From: Lepidodermella squamata
Lineage: Eukaryota > Gastrotricha
Direction of reading: 5' to 3'
DNA: 64,000 nucleotides
Assembly: GCA_047495785.1 (NCBI GenBank)
Contig: JBLDXI010000019.1
Coordinates: 2,976,001 to 3,040,000 of the forward strand
Shown here one piece after another: positions 43,018 through 55,128 of the stretch (its first letter is position 1; the number at the start of each line of letters is the position of its first letter). The notes under the pieces were generated by a model, which was not told the origin of the DNA, searched no databases, and worked only from the letters and a program-made list of their open reading frames with translations. The translations under genes were made by a program, and so were the position numbers.

Positions 43018-45370
43018 AAGGCATCCTAGTTATCTAATTTGTTTTCGTAATTTGGAATTTGCATATTTTACGGCTATTTATAATGGCCTTGTTCCTTCGG
43101 TCAATCTCTACAAATTTGAAATGAAATGATGAAAAATAGGTGAAAAAATTTCTCTGGCGCCTTGACCTATATTTCGGAATACGCGCGCACTCAGGTAATT
43201 AGCGTGGCCGACTATATTATTGCTGTTAATTATGGGCTGAATTTTATATAATTTTTATCTCGCTGATTTTTCACTCGATTTTCATCGGGTAAAATTTGTT
43301 AGTCTTCGCTTGACGAATATTATGTGGCTGCAAATTTTCAATTTTTTTAAATTAAAATTGGGAGAATTATAGCGTTTTGAAATTTTAAAGTACTGGCATG
43401 TGTGAATGACCTAGTGCGTGTGCACGATGGCCTGGTAACGGTCGTGCACACTAATATTAGGCACTGTGCACCAAAAAAAGTGCGAAAAATTATTTCTTGG
43501 CTGATAATGCGCACATTTTATTATTCCGGTCGCTTATTATACTCGCTATCGCCTATAGCCCCAAATCGGAAAATACCCGAAAAATACCAAATTATAAGCT
43601 TATTTTTTCTGCCAGGTCGGTTTGTTGCGGTTTTATATGTAGTAGAAAATCGCGCTCTAATAACCAGCGAAGCGTATCGTCGTAAATAAAACAACGCGCA
43701 AAGATAGCTATTTGGATGTTTATAATAATGTTATTATTTCAGTGAATAAATTACCCAAAAATGAACTTGCCGCGCCTTGCATTGTTTTTACAACAATTAA
43801 TAGGCCAATTTCGGCGATCGTATGTAGTAATTTTATTACTACCACTACGTCGCGATCTCAACGCTCCTACCCGCCGCGCGTATCATGGATAATTTTCAGG
43901 CCGCTGATCAAATAAATAATACGAAAATGCGTCGGTCAGTAAAAAACTTACTCGAACATATTACGACTAATCTTGCAGTATTTTACTACGCTTAATAGAA
44001 TATTTTATTAATTAATTATAATATTTCTACTAATAATTCGTAAGTTCATGTAAACAGTAAACATCGAGTGGGTGTGAATAGGCGAAAGCGAAAAAAATGG
44101 CGAACATTTCTAGTTGAATATTGACTTTTGACATGTTTAAGAATGTGTTCTGCAAGCCGGAAAAAAATTCCCAACTAAGTAGCATAGGCGAAAAGAAATC
44201 CCATCTGATTCCGAGGCGAGAATATTCTTAATGAAGCTATATAGACTCACTGATTTTTACACAGTCTTCGAAAAAACCCAAAATTTCCGACAAATGCAGT
44301 ACGCGTCGTAGCAGAAATTCCAATAATTTCCGGAAATTTGTAAAATACACAGGTTTTACTTACTATTCTAGTTGGGCATAAACAATAGGAAAATGCGAGA
44401 GTTATCATTGCTTTCAAACTGTTTGAATTACGTGACTTTTTGGAAGAAAATGCCGTTTTATCTTTCCGAAAACAATGATACAGAATGAATTAAGTCTGCG
44501 CGGCAGCTTAGATGACGGAAAATGAGGCTATTTAGCTCGCTCCATTTATAGAATTTCATCGGTAATCGATCAATTTGAGATTTGAGCAATCTTGATAGTA
44601 AAATGTTGGACTGGAAACGGCTTGTAAATTTCAAACATCAATTCAAATTTAAGTTTCACTCTTATAACTGAATTTACATGGAAGTATGATTTCCCTCTCT
44701 GCAACCGATCACATAATAAAGGCACAGAGCTGAAAAAGACCGATCGCCAATCTCCAAATCGATTCTTAACGCCTTTGACTTCAGCCACTTATGCATAGGG
44801 TTCTTACGGCCGAAAACGCGTCATCATAAACATGCCATTCATTTTTTTAATCAATTTTCGAGACATACGTTATAAGCACCTTGAGCATGATTATTGTTGA
44901 AAACTCATCTAGCTTGATGATAATTAAAATTTAATTGCAACCAGTGAGGCGTCAACTTGTCACATTCTGGCCGCTGTAAATGTCTCAACTCGGTGAATAG
45001 AATTTGCATTCATTTTTCAGCAGGTGATGTACGTTGACCATAACCTAGTTTCTCTAACAAGTTCAAATTTATTATCTCGCATTCGTAGTCAGAATATCAA
45101 CGATTTTAATTTAATTTCCTGTTTGAAAGTCCCTAAAAGAGACAAAAGTTTGATCAATTTCATTTTTCAAGGCTTAACAAATTGCATTTCCCTTAAATTA
45201 AACTACCGAACCGTTTAGTTGCAACTAATGAAATGTTGCGGAATCGGAGGGTAATAAAGAGGTCAGACAATAAAGTTATCCCCAGAATTCTGTACAAACA
45301 TGAAACGAAATGAAACCTATAAGTATGACGGCGATTTGCAAATTTATAACAATTTGAACTTTCCCCAGCA
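43018..45370. other. Intergenic, no gene recognised
   Basis: A 72-codon - strand ORF (44,570-44,788) and a few 60-95-codon ORFs are not supported by any motif. Confidence 0.5.
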
Positions 45371-45740
45371 ATGCATTTTCAGCAGATTTGTATTCTCTTC
45401 ATTGCTATAGCTCATCATTCATTGCTAAGCAAAGTCGAAGCCAACAAATTGCCGAGCAAACCATTCGTCGGTTTAAGTAAGTCTTCGTTGATTCTTTACA
45501 CACAAGTCACAAAACTTCTTTTACCGCATAGAAAACCAAGTTGACAAGCTTGAGGCGATGAAGGACATGGATTCACTGTATTACCTCATCAAATTGCTGG
45601 AAAACGAGTGGGACAGTCGATTTGGCGTGAAATGCAACCGAGTGAACAATAAACGATGCCGTGGAGATTTGAGCGTGAATGCTGGACCTCGACACCACGG
45701 ACGGCAAATCTTGAGCCTATCAGTCTTTGGACAGATGTGA
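45371..45740 (+). CDS. P1: small secreted two-cysteine peptide
   Basis: Exons 45,371-45,476 and 45,532-45,740, phase 1, 104 aa. Signal peptide MHFQQICILFIAIAHH. The intron splits a Lys codon right after Leu (L-K), as in P2-P6. Then a helix-type segment VDKLEAMKDMDSLYYLIKLL and a CNRVNNKRC pair. Its C-terminal tail (SVNAGPRHHGRQ...) is longer than in P2. Family unknown; the most diverged member. Confidence 0.7.
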
Positions 45741-45806
45741 TTACAGAATAAATGTTCACTGTTTAGCCATTAGTTCAGAATATGTTTTTTACTGGGTCTG
45801 ACTATT

Positions 45807-48215
45807 TTATACATTAGTCGATCGTTTTGCAAAAGAACTAGCTTTCAAATTCAAAGATGATGTGCTCATTCTAGGAGGCGGCCTTAGGAAGGAAACAGCC
45901 CACGTTAGCGCCGTAGAAGTCGCAAAAATTAGCAGCATGAAAGCGACAGACGTTTTCTGGTTGCTGATTACAACACTTGGATTATCATTTTGCATGAAAA
46001 CCTCGTTCAGTATGACACCGGCAATCAGCAGAGCCAAAGCGTTTGCAATTCCTATTGAGATGAAGCTGAATTCGGGAAATTTACCCGATTTTGACAGGTG
46101 CGGAACACGAAACACAACCCAATTAGGAGCCATGTAACATGAAGCAAAGCCAGAGTATAGGCTGAGACTGCTGAAAAGTTGCAAGCCTGATAGATCCAAA
46201 CTGAAAACTCGTCTTTAACAATGTCGTAGATTCTGTCATCAACTGAGTTAGAATATGGCCACTGGGATTGAAAGCACTCCAGAGCGCCCTTCTCTCTAAT
46301 TAGCCATGCGACATTCAAAGCTAAGAAGCTTGCCACCAATAACAACAACACCTTAGGTTTGAATTTGTTGGAGCTCGCAATATTTTCGGCAGCTGGTACT
46401 TTAAGCATCGAAGGTCGAATGGAAGTTCGATTCATAGAACCTCTTTGTCCCTTGTGCAATAGAATATATAGAAATGGCCTAGCGACCAAAACACAGCTTA
46501 GAAGAGTTGGACCGATTGTAAAGAGGAACAGCCTAACCTGCCATACAATCACAGAGTCTTCCGGGCTAACCAGCGCCACACTTGAAATCAACGGGACTGG
46601 AACTGCGGAGATTCCAAAAAGTTTGAGATAAACCTCAAATTCGACATTTTCACCCATTTTTCGTATGATTCTGACTATCAGAGGTACGACAAGACCACCG
46701 ATTACCAGCAATACCCAGACGATAGCTATTATGAAGGTTTAAATTGGAATTCCTCCATCAACGATGAGCATGGATGCTCGATCTCTTGGCGGCTGATTGT
46801 CCTCAGTATTCCACAGCAAAGGCCCGATGCTTGGGTCCAAGCGGTAGTCAATGAAGCTGTTTCCAGATGCATTTTCGATGAGATTCGAGAGAGCCATTTT
46901 CTGATGAGGATTGTCCTCCGAAATCCATCGACATATGGCTAAAACGTCGCCTGCAAATTGCTCTGAGATTTTGTTGTACCTAAACTTCCTACCAGTTCTT
47001 AGGCCATCGAACTCAAGATCAATAGCTGATTGGTTAGCAATATCAGACACAAATCTGCTATGCTTCCGAAAATCAGCCATAGGGTATACTTTTTCACGAA
47101 GTTTCCTATCTGTTGAATCCAAAGCATGGATGAGAGCCATTGTCGCATCGTAGCATTGAAACCTCATGTTGTAGTACTGGCCGTGGTAGCCACCGCTTTC
47201 AATTTCATAGGCAGCTTCGAAATCCATTACTTTCTGGGTATGAATCAACGGGGTAGGTTGAGGCAGGACCCAAATAACTTGCTTCGCCTGTTCGGTTATC
47301 ATAGCCCTGGTACAGCCTTGCCACAGTTGCTGGGGCAGAAAGGCTGGAAATACCTCGATGAAATGAAAGAAATTGTACCGAATACCCGTAATCCCCATGG
47401 CGTAGGTATGGCAGTAGAACTGATGCAAAACCTGCACGTTAGTGATCCAAAGGATAACGATTCTAACATCAGTCGATTTGAGAGGCTGCAACTGACTTCG
47501 GTCAGCTAAATCCCAAACTCCGTGGTACCAAGCAACCGTAAGATTCTCCTTGACAGCTGTTTGATACGTATGCTCGGCCGATAGGTAATCGGTAAGATTG
47601 GCTTGGTGGAATAAAATCGCAATTTTCTGCCATTTACCAATATTTTTAATCACGTGAAGATAGGTGAATACGTTGAAGGTCGAAGTTCTTTGGGTAAGGA
47701 ACAAATTTGGGAACTTCTTCCGATCACTCAAAAGTGGAGCAGTACATTTCAGAGATATTCCAACCAAGTCTAAATGGTGGAGGAAGGGCCCAACACCGAG
47801 ATGAAGCCACCCGAGATGAAGCCCAATCCAACTATTGGCGAAAGAATCGATTCGTTACTTTCGCTTCTGTAGAAATTGATGACATGGCTCGGGGCTAAAA
47901 GACCACCTGGGCCTTCATCGCGAAACTCGGCAACAACTTCGTAATTTGGCAGCAATGATTGGTTGCGATTTGCCTCGACAAACGCTATTCTGGAACCCGC
48001 TAAACATTCCGATGCGTTGATTCCAGGATTGGAAGTTCTTTGGTACAGAACTCTTAGTTAATCGAACAGATAATCGAAAATGTTGGAAGCTGCTAGACGG
48101 AGCTGTCTATTCCGGAATAAGCACTCAAGCCTAAAACAAACACATCCGGCGTCTTATGGCTGTGCCACGCAGGCAGGAAGATGAGCAGTGCTAAATTCGC
48201 AATTCCGCTGCTGCA
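45807..48215 (-). pseudogene. GABA-B-like class C GPCR, broken
   Basis: Reading 5' to 3' on the - strand: a signal-type segment with KTPDVFVLGLSAYSG; a venus-flytrap part (LLPNYEVVAEFRDE, FISVLGPSST, then ISLKCTAPLLSDRKKFPNLF); then a seven-helix part from about 46,730 (AIVWVLLVIGGLVVPLIVRI ... LFLFTIGPTLLSCVLVARP ... IANALALLIAGVIL). Lesions: a stop after GIDSSV (about 48,082), a frame loss with missing residues at 47,770, an in-frame TAA at 46,739-46,741 between ectodomain and first helix, and a -1 frame change at about 46,085 (AAATTTCCC). Ligand would have been extracellular. It lies among the P peptide genes. Confidence 0.75.
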
Positions 48216-48657
48216 TAGTCCGTAGTCTGGTGACGATGAGAATCTAAAATTAGCCTATCACCTATCATCACTGGATCTAGTCTTACTAAGCTAACACGGA
48301 CTTTAGACTTGGCTTGAGTTGCGGAACGGCGCTCTTAACTTCGTTGTCCCAGTTAAAGGGATTATTTTGATTCGTTGAAAATGCTATTGCAATCACCTAT
48401 CACATGGCTCATTGGTTCTTCAGTAAAACACACCTTCGACTATATAAGTCTAAGTGGATTTCCAAGTTAGGCGCTTTCAGAGTCTGATGTTATGCATTCC
48501 GATGAGTTTCAAAAAATGTAGTTACATTGTTAAACAAAAATTGTATCAGACGTGTAACATAGACCATGTTTTACTCATATCTGTAAAAGGAGAGTCACAG
48601 AGATTCGATGGTCTGGAACTAGAGACGATCGACATCCCGCTACTACTACATAGCAGA

Positions 48658-49023
48658 TCATTCGCAAAAGGAAGTTACTCCACCAAAGCGCCTGTAGCAG
48701 TCTCGCTTGCGCTTCTCCTCTCGCGCCATCTTGACAATCCACTGAAGCCCAGAGGCGTCGTTATTGGCTACAAATCGCATGACGAGCTGCTCTGTTAAGT
48801 TCAAGAAATAGTTATGATGAGGCTGAAATATTATAGAGCTCTTACCTAGCTTCTGCTGATTCGTCGAACTACTACTATCTGTGCCTGATTCCAGCTTGTT
48901 CTCACTGTGAATTGAGGTGAATCGATAGGAATTACTCGCGGCTTTGATCTTGGAAGTTGCAGAAGCGGAACTCAGTACGGCAAATAGTAAGCAACAAACA
49001 ATGAGACGGCAGATATACGTCAT
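48658..49023 (-). CDS. P2: small secreted two-cysteine peptide
   Basis: Exons 48,846-49,023 and 48,658-48,791 (54-nt phase 1 intron, divisible by three so it is also open), 103 aa. Signal peptide RLIVCCLLFAVLSSASA, a Ser-rich spacer, the L-E junction, helix QLVMRFVANNDASGLQWIV, then DCYRRFGGVTSFCE at the end. It stops right after the second Cys, without the tail present in P3-P5. Confidence 0.75.
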   Translation of the reverse strand: MTYICRLIVCCLLFAVLSSASATSKIKAASNSYRFTSIHSENKLESGTDSSSSTNQQKLGKSSIIFQPHHNYFLNLTEQLVMRFVANNDASGLQWIVKMAREEKRKRDCYRRFGGVTSFCE

Positions 49024-50472
49024 ATTAGCCTGAGATTGATATGCCGATAACGAAAATGTGACGATTTCACGCAGGTCTCTTGGTTATATCAACCGAAGTT
49101 GAACTCGTTAGTGCTAATGGATATCTTCTCATCATCAGCTCGTTCCGATTTGTTGATTTGATGATCCCGCGCATTCCGGTGTTCTTCCCAGTGACGCCAA
49201 TCTTTTACCTAGAGATTGTCGTAGCACTTGCGTCAAAATCTGCGTGACCACATGATGTAATCTCCAATAATTGACTACTGCTGGCATTATTACCAGGTTG
49301 AAATTATGGCGAGACGATCCAGGACCGATACAAATTATTCATCAAGCTTCGACCCCCGCATCAAAACCCTTGATTGAGGTTTTAATAATGACCTTGTTAA
49401 AAAAGCTCGTCGAAGGTGGTCCAAGTTCGGTTTTTGAAAAAACTCGTTGATTAAAATAAATTTGATTGACAAAACTGGTTAAGATTTATCTTGGTAAAGC
49501 AAAGCATCTCATCATTATGAAACAGAAACAAAATGGGGAACAAAGACATATGTATTTCAACTAAAAGCCGCGACTAAAGGCGTCTGTGTTATAGCGGCTT
49601 GCCAGCCGTTTCTTTGACTTGAATTACGCGGCGCCAGAAGCGTGGTATCTCACCATCGCTATCTTAATCGCAATTGTAATGAGCAACTGCCGTCTTGCTC
49701 GGTACATACAAGTAATTGAGAACGGCGGGTAAAGTGTGTTTTGTTTTTAATTAAAATGTTGCATGAATTAAGAATTAAGAATCACTTATTATTTGCTTAA
49801 AATACAGTTTTCTTTCCGAGATAAGTTAACGTGCCATAGCCATGAAACTTTGATGGGCACGCTGTTTTTAATTTTTGAAATGTTAAAAAAACTTAAAAAA
49901 TTTAAAAAAAATTAAAATTTCCGATTTAAAATTCAAAATAACCAATAGGAATGAAATTAATTAACCATCAATTATCTAAAATTTTCAAATGATTTTCAGG
50001 TGAAGGAGATGATTATAGCTTTTCAGAATTTCGAGAAATTAATTTTTGTGTCATCAATTTAACCTTGAGGTCGCAATCCTATCAAACTCGATTAGGATAT
50101 AATATATTTCAAAATTTTTATAGAAATTGTTTAAAATGCATTTGAGCACATTTTGAGCTTGAAGCCTAAGTCTAAGATTAAACTCCACGAACAAAGTTTT
50201 TCGAGTCAACATGCTCGAAAATTCTTGGTCAAGCCAGGTGGTACTCGTTCTAAATCGACACGCGTTCAATATCTGAACTGGACATGATAATTCTTGAAAC
50301 ATTCAGGTTAATATCTAGTATGTAACAGCAACATTAATGTTTTAACAGTTTTTTAGAATATTTTTACCTAATTTTTCTCTCTCGTTTTGTTAAATTTCTC
50401 GCTAATTTATTCTTAAACGTAAAAAATGCTGAATTTTTTAAATTTTTAACGTAAAGGTTGATTAAATGGTTG
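49024..50472. other. Intergenic between P2 and fucosyltransferase
   Basis: No gene recognised. Divergent promoters for P2 (-) and the fucosyltransferase (+) are expected here. Confidence 0.5.
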
Positions 50473-52584
50473 ATGAATTTAATTAACCCCTTTTATACTG
50501 GTTATCATCCATCACTGGAAGCTTCAACAAATGAACTGAAAGCTGACAATAACATGCTGAAAATCTATCAACAAATCTGCATTGCTCTACTGCTAGCTGT
50601 GGGCCTGACCGTTTGCTACCTGTTCACCGAGCCGCCGGCTTCATTTTCAACAATCATCGTCTCATCGCGGGAATTTCTGAGCCAACAGAGGTCCAAGCTG
50701 GTTCTAAACTTCCCCGGTCGACTCGCCAATAATGTCGTTGAACCTAAGCGAATTCTTATGTGGACAGGCTATTCGTCGACAAATGGCTGGTCTGGGCTGT
50801 TTAAATACAGAAATCGATCAAGCGAGACCGTTCTGGTCGAGGCATCGGGCAATTCTGGCTACAGGTGTTTATTCACGCGTGACCGAGATTTCTACAACCA
50901 ATCGGATTTGATTGTTTTCAATGCGCAAAATATTGATGTGGACGATATTCCGGACAATAATCTTAGGCAAGATTGGCAAAGATACGCGTTTTTTACCCAA
51001 GAATCGCCGATTCATGACTTGCCGGCACAAACCGCGTGGAATCAGGTGAATTTCAAGATAAAATTCATTGATTTTTCGGTTTTTTAGGATTTTATGTATT
51101 TATTACGAATTATTCTCTAAATTTGTTTTCGAATTTCTCCAGCGAGGGAGGGAAACATTTACTTCCCGATGAATAAAATTGGAAAAAAATTAGGGTGCCA
51201 ACTTTCATACATATTTTTTTCATTAAATTCAAGCTGAAAAGATTAGGGAAATGCCAGATGACTAGTTTTCGGTTTATGAAAAAGAAAAACGGGGTTCCGG
51301 AAGCGTAGTCAATTTTTTTCCGCATGAAAATGGTTATTGGGGAAGCGCAAGGGCCCAAAAATCGAGCTTCGTAGAAACCCGAAACTCGAAATTTCCTAAC
51401 CCTAACCTTAATCCTGAACCCGAACCAAACCCTAAATCTAACCCGAACCCGAACCAGAACCCTGGCACCTAACCCTAACCACTAACCCCAATTCCTAATC
51501 ACAGTTTGGCTGAAAAACACGATTTTATGAAAAAATATGTATGAAGGTTAAAAATTTCATACATAAATATGTATGAAAGTGCACTTCGAAAAAATTATTT
51601 TCACCTGAAATTTAATTTAATTTAATTTACTAAATAAATTTCCATTTTCCACATTTTTTAGAAAAAATCAGGATAATTTTTTGAAAATTATACAAATATT
51701 TTGATCAAATTTAGGATCGAATGGTTGTTCTCTGATTTTTCGTTTCCTATTTTTAGGTAAATGCGATTGGTTTTAACTGGACTATTTCATATTCAAGCTT
51801 ATCAACCGTGACTTTTCCATTCGACGGAATACCATGGCGCCAAAATGCCGAAGAAACTCCTGATCTGGCTCGAAAAATTCAAAAATTTGCATCTGATTTT
51901 AAAAATCGACCCGCTACAGCTTGTTGGCTGGTTTCAAACTGCCGCGGTGAATCGAACCGGAATGCACTAGTATATTCGCTCGTAAAACTGGGCATAAATG
52001 TCGAAATGTGGGGCAGGAAGCCGTGCAAAGGCCTGAAGAACCAATACCGCGGTTCGCCAGATGCTCAAATGAAGAAAAATTGGCGGGAATTCTACGCGAG
52101 ATGCAAATTTGTTTTCGCCTTCGAAAATTCACTCTGTTCTGATTACGTGACTGAAAAATCGTATCGGGCCTTCCGGGCCAGTTATGACTCCGGAGCAATA
52201 CCGGTTGTATTCGGCGGCGGGAATTACAGCGAAATTTTCAAACAAGGCGGCTTCATTGATGTTCAAAATTTCAGAGATATCACGCAGTTAGCTGCATTTT
52301 TAACGAAAATCGCGAACAGCGGGCCGAATGACCCAGATTTGCTGCGGCTTTATGACTGGCAGAAACACGTTGACCCAATTTTCGGCCGGTCACTTGATGG
52401 CTATCGATCACAGCCGTGGCGTGATGTGTGCGGCGCATTATGGCAGGCTGATTTAGAAGCTTACGATTCGAGATTAAAAGCCGAAAATCAGACGGCGCTG
52501 AACTTACAGATTGATGACGTGAGGCCTTACCTCGGTGATTGTAGGTCAAATTTTGATATGAAGCGCTTTCTTGGACTTGTTTGA
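50473..52584 (+). CDS. GT10 alpha-1,3-fucosyltransferase
   Basis: Exons 50,473-51,045 and 51,757-52,584 (phase 0), 466 aa. Type II membrane protein: cytosolic tail of about 35 residues, anchor ICIALLLAVGLTVCYLF, then Golgi-lumen catalytic domain. GT10 motifs: FNWTISYSSLSTVTFPF after the junction, ACWLVSNCRGESNR, and the donor-binding block KFVFAFENSLCSDYVTEK ... GAIPVVFGGGNY. Transfers fucose from GDP-fucose to glycans. The upstream frame continues to 50,458 but the first ATG is 50,473. The 711-bp intron holds a telomere-like array. Confidence 0.93.
51396..51495. repeat. Degenerate CCCTAA (telomere-like) array
   Basis: Runs of cctaaccctaacc, aaccctaaa, cctaacccg and similar, within the fucosyltransferase intron. 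Confidence 0.8.
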
Positions 52585-53206
52585 AAAATAAATAACGAAT
52601 TTTTTCAGAAAAGCGAGTTTTCATGATTAAGCGTAATAATGGCCGGTTTTAACTCAATAAATTAGTAGTAGCTAATGACATTGCGCAGTAGTGCGCTAAA
52701 TAAAAAATCCTCCTTAAGAATGCGTGGTTTTTAATTAGTAAGCCGTTTTCACTTGACAAGTCCGCGCACTTACGCATTTATAATAAGTAGGTCAGTCAAA
52801 TGAAAAAGGTGTTTTCATGCGCGCGCTCTTGCAATGATTCATCGACCTAGCACTCACGTTATTATTAATGAATAATCGACCGCGGCGCGTGTAGTTTTAT
52901 GCTGCGTGCGTGAGATATACAAAAACAACAAAGCAGCATAATAAAGGCCCGAGTGCTGCGCAGCATTTGGCGGCGTGTCTCGCTAAACAAGGTCAGCAGC
53001 TAGAACTAGTCTCGCGATCACTCTTGCTTCTCACTTTCTACTCTATTTCTTCGTTGTTATTCATTTCTTATTGTACAATATTTCTGGGTCATCATAATTT
53101 ATGAACCTTATGATTTTGGTTAGACAAGATATTCGCATTTTCCTATTTATATTTCTCTTCATTTTAGTTAATATTGAGAAGATTTTTTACAAAACTTGCC
53201 GCGAAA
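52585..53206. other. Intergenic, no gene recognised
   Basis: AT-rich spacer with the promoter of the four-TM gene. Nothing else seen. Confidence 0.5.
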
Positions 53207-54241
53207 ATGATGGATCAATCTAACAAGGGATGCTGCTATCAAAACATCGACGAAGAAATCACCCCGTCCGCCAGGCATTGCGTTAAATTTGGATGGGCTC
53301 TATTTCTAGGTAAAGTGTCTTCGTAATAACTGTCATTTCATTAGCTATTTCGTTATTAGATTTGTAGAAATGCCATTGAAAGCCGGTAAATAGAAAATTT
53401 ATTCTATAAAATTCGCGAAATAATAATGTCCAAGATTTTCAAGATCGAATTTGAGAAAATTTTTATTTACCGAAATTATTATCAAATTTTTTTTGCGAAT
53501 CAGTTGGTAATATTTTCATTCTGAGGAGCAATTTCATCGTAATTGAAATGTTCCGTTCGCTTCTAAGGTTTGATTCTTGAGTTTCATTTTTTCAGAAATT
53601 TTGATTTCGAAATTTCAGAGTTTCTTTCCAAGCTTTCCAAGTGCACTAAATTTAGGTTTTGAAAAAAATTAACCAGAATATTATTAAGAAAATTACCTAT
53701 TAATAAGCTAATTTAATTTAATTTTGTTCTTTAAATTTCAGTCTACTCTGTCTACATCTGCCATGCGATGGCTTGCGGCAGCGTCATGTACTGGGTCGAT
53801 CCCGCGGCCTTCGGAACCGTCGCCTTCGTCCTCTACGTCATCATCGTCGCAAGTGGCCCACCCATCGACTACTACCTGCGTTTCCGCCCATTGTACCGAG
53901 CCTTCAACAAAAACAGCGAAGCCGCATCGGCCCGCCGCTACTGGATCATGTTCTTGATCGTCACGGCTGTTACAGCCCTTCTGCTGGTCGGCGATGCTAC
54001 AGGTTTCACGCTTTACACGCCTGGTTTGTATGGCGGTATCAAGAAAATCACGTGTTACATGAACGGCGGTGCCGAATGCCCGTCGACTGGCTACCTGATT
54101 GCTGGCATTATGTACAGTATTAACGGAGCTTGGGCTTCGCTTCAGATTGCTGCCCACATCTATTTGATGATCAAAGTTTACCAGCAGTTCAACAAAACTG
54201 ATACCATTGATCAAACAACGCCCCTTGCCCCGAGGCTGTAA
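53207..54241 (+). CDS. Four-transmembrane protein, unknown
   Basis: Exons 53,207-53,309 and 53,742-54,241 (phase 1), 200 aa. Short Cys-containing cytosolic start (MMDQSNKGCCYQN), then four hydrophobic spans (about residues 24-50, 55-75, 100-122 and 150-180) with a Cys-containing loop between spans 3 and 4 (KKITCYMNGGAECP) that could be extracellular and disulfide-bonded. Ends TPLAPRL. The layout resembles tetraspan vesicle or junction proteins, but no family signature is clear. Confidence 0.75.
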
Positions 54242-55128
54242 ATTTGGCGCGGGAACAGTCTTCCGGCAATCATCGATTTGATATACGGCTTATTATTATA
54301 CAATCAAAGCCTCCTCGATCAGCGATTGCTCTTCAATTTGAAGTTGGTGTTCATTTTACTACGAACGAAGGTTTGCTTCTTTCTGGTCTATCCTATGGTT
54401 TCCAACGCGCTAAAAGCCCAATTTATTGGGCATAGTTTGATATTAACTGGCAAGCTTGCAACATCACGAGAAAACAGAAAACAGGGAAATAAGAATTCCT
54501 CATTTCGGCAACCAAGTAACCCAAATAATGACCCAAATCCTTTGGGAACTGCTGGTAGTCCTTGAAAATGTCATTTAGCGCAATTCACAATGTACCGCGT
54601 GTTTGGGGGTAACGTTCGCAGTTGGCAAGGCCGAGGCGGAAAGCCGCAAGAAGCACGGGGGACCCGTTGGTCATAAAATACCCCCCTGGTCCCTAGCTCC
54701 CCCGAGTTCGAGCGAGGCTCCTACATCTGATAGATCTTGCAAGTCATTGTTGGGGCCAAGTGACACGTCAGAGCGCTTAATCTTTGAGACCTTAATTTTA
54801 GACTTTCAGCGCAACGTTTACAGACATTCGTATTAATGAGTCAACTCTCGCATTTTTCGGCTCGCATCTTTGTGCAAACTGTTTCGCCGTTGGGATTTCG
54901 TATGATTCTTTCAATCACAGCTTGCTCGAATGGATGGCAGCCGATTTTTGAATGTTTCTCCAGTCGACAGCATTTCTCGCAGGTGTGATATCGACCAGGC
55001 GTCTGGTGCTGCTAACAACATGGCTTGCAAAACTGAGAAACATCACAGCGTCAGTTGATTGACATCGCAAGTTGAACACATTCGAAGCACATTAATCTGA
55101 ATTTCTCGATCTCTTATTGGAAAATATC
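54242..55128. other. Intergenic, no gene recognised
   Basis: Spacer upstream of the K2P channel. ORFs of 63-95 codons have no motif. Confidence 0.5.

Noticed and set aside
46080-46105. 19-nt intron (gtaaat...attcag) restoring the receptor frame
   Set aside because: Far below the 47-69-nt introns seen elsewhere in the window; an indel is simpler.
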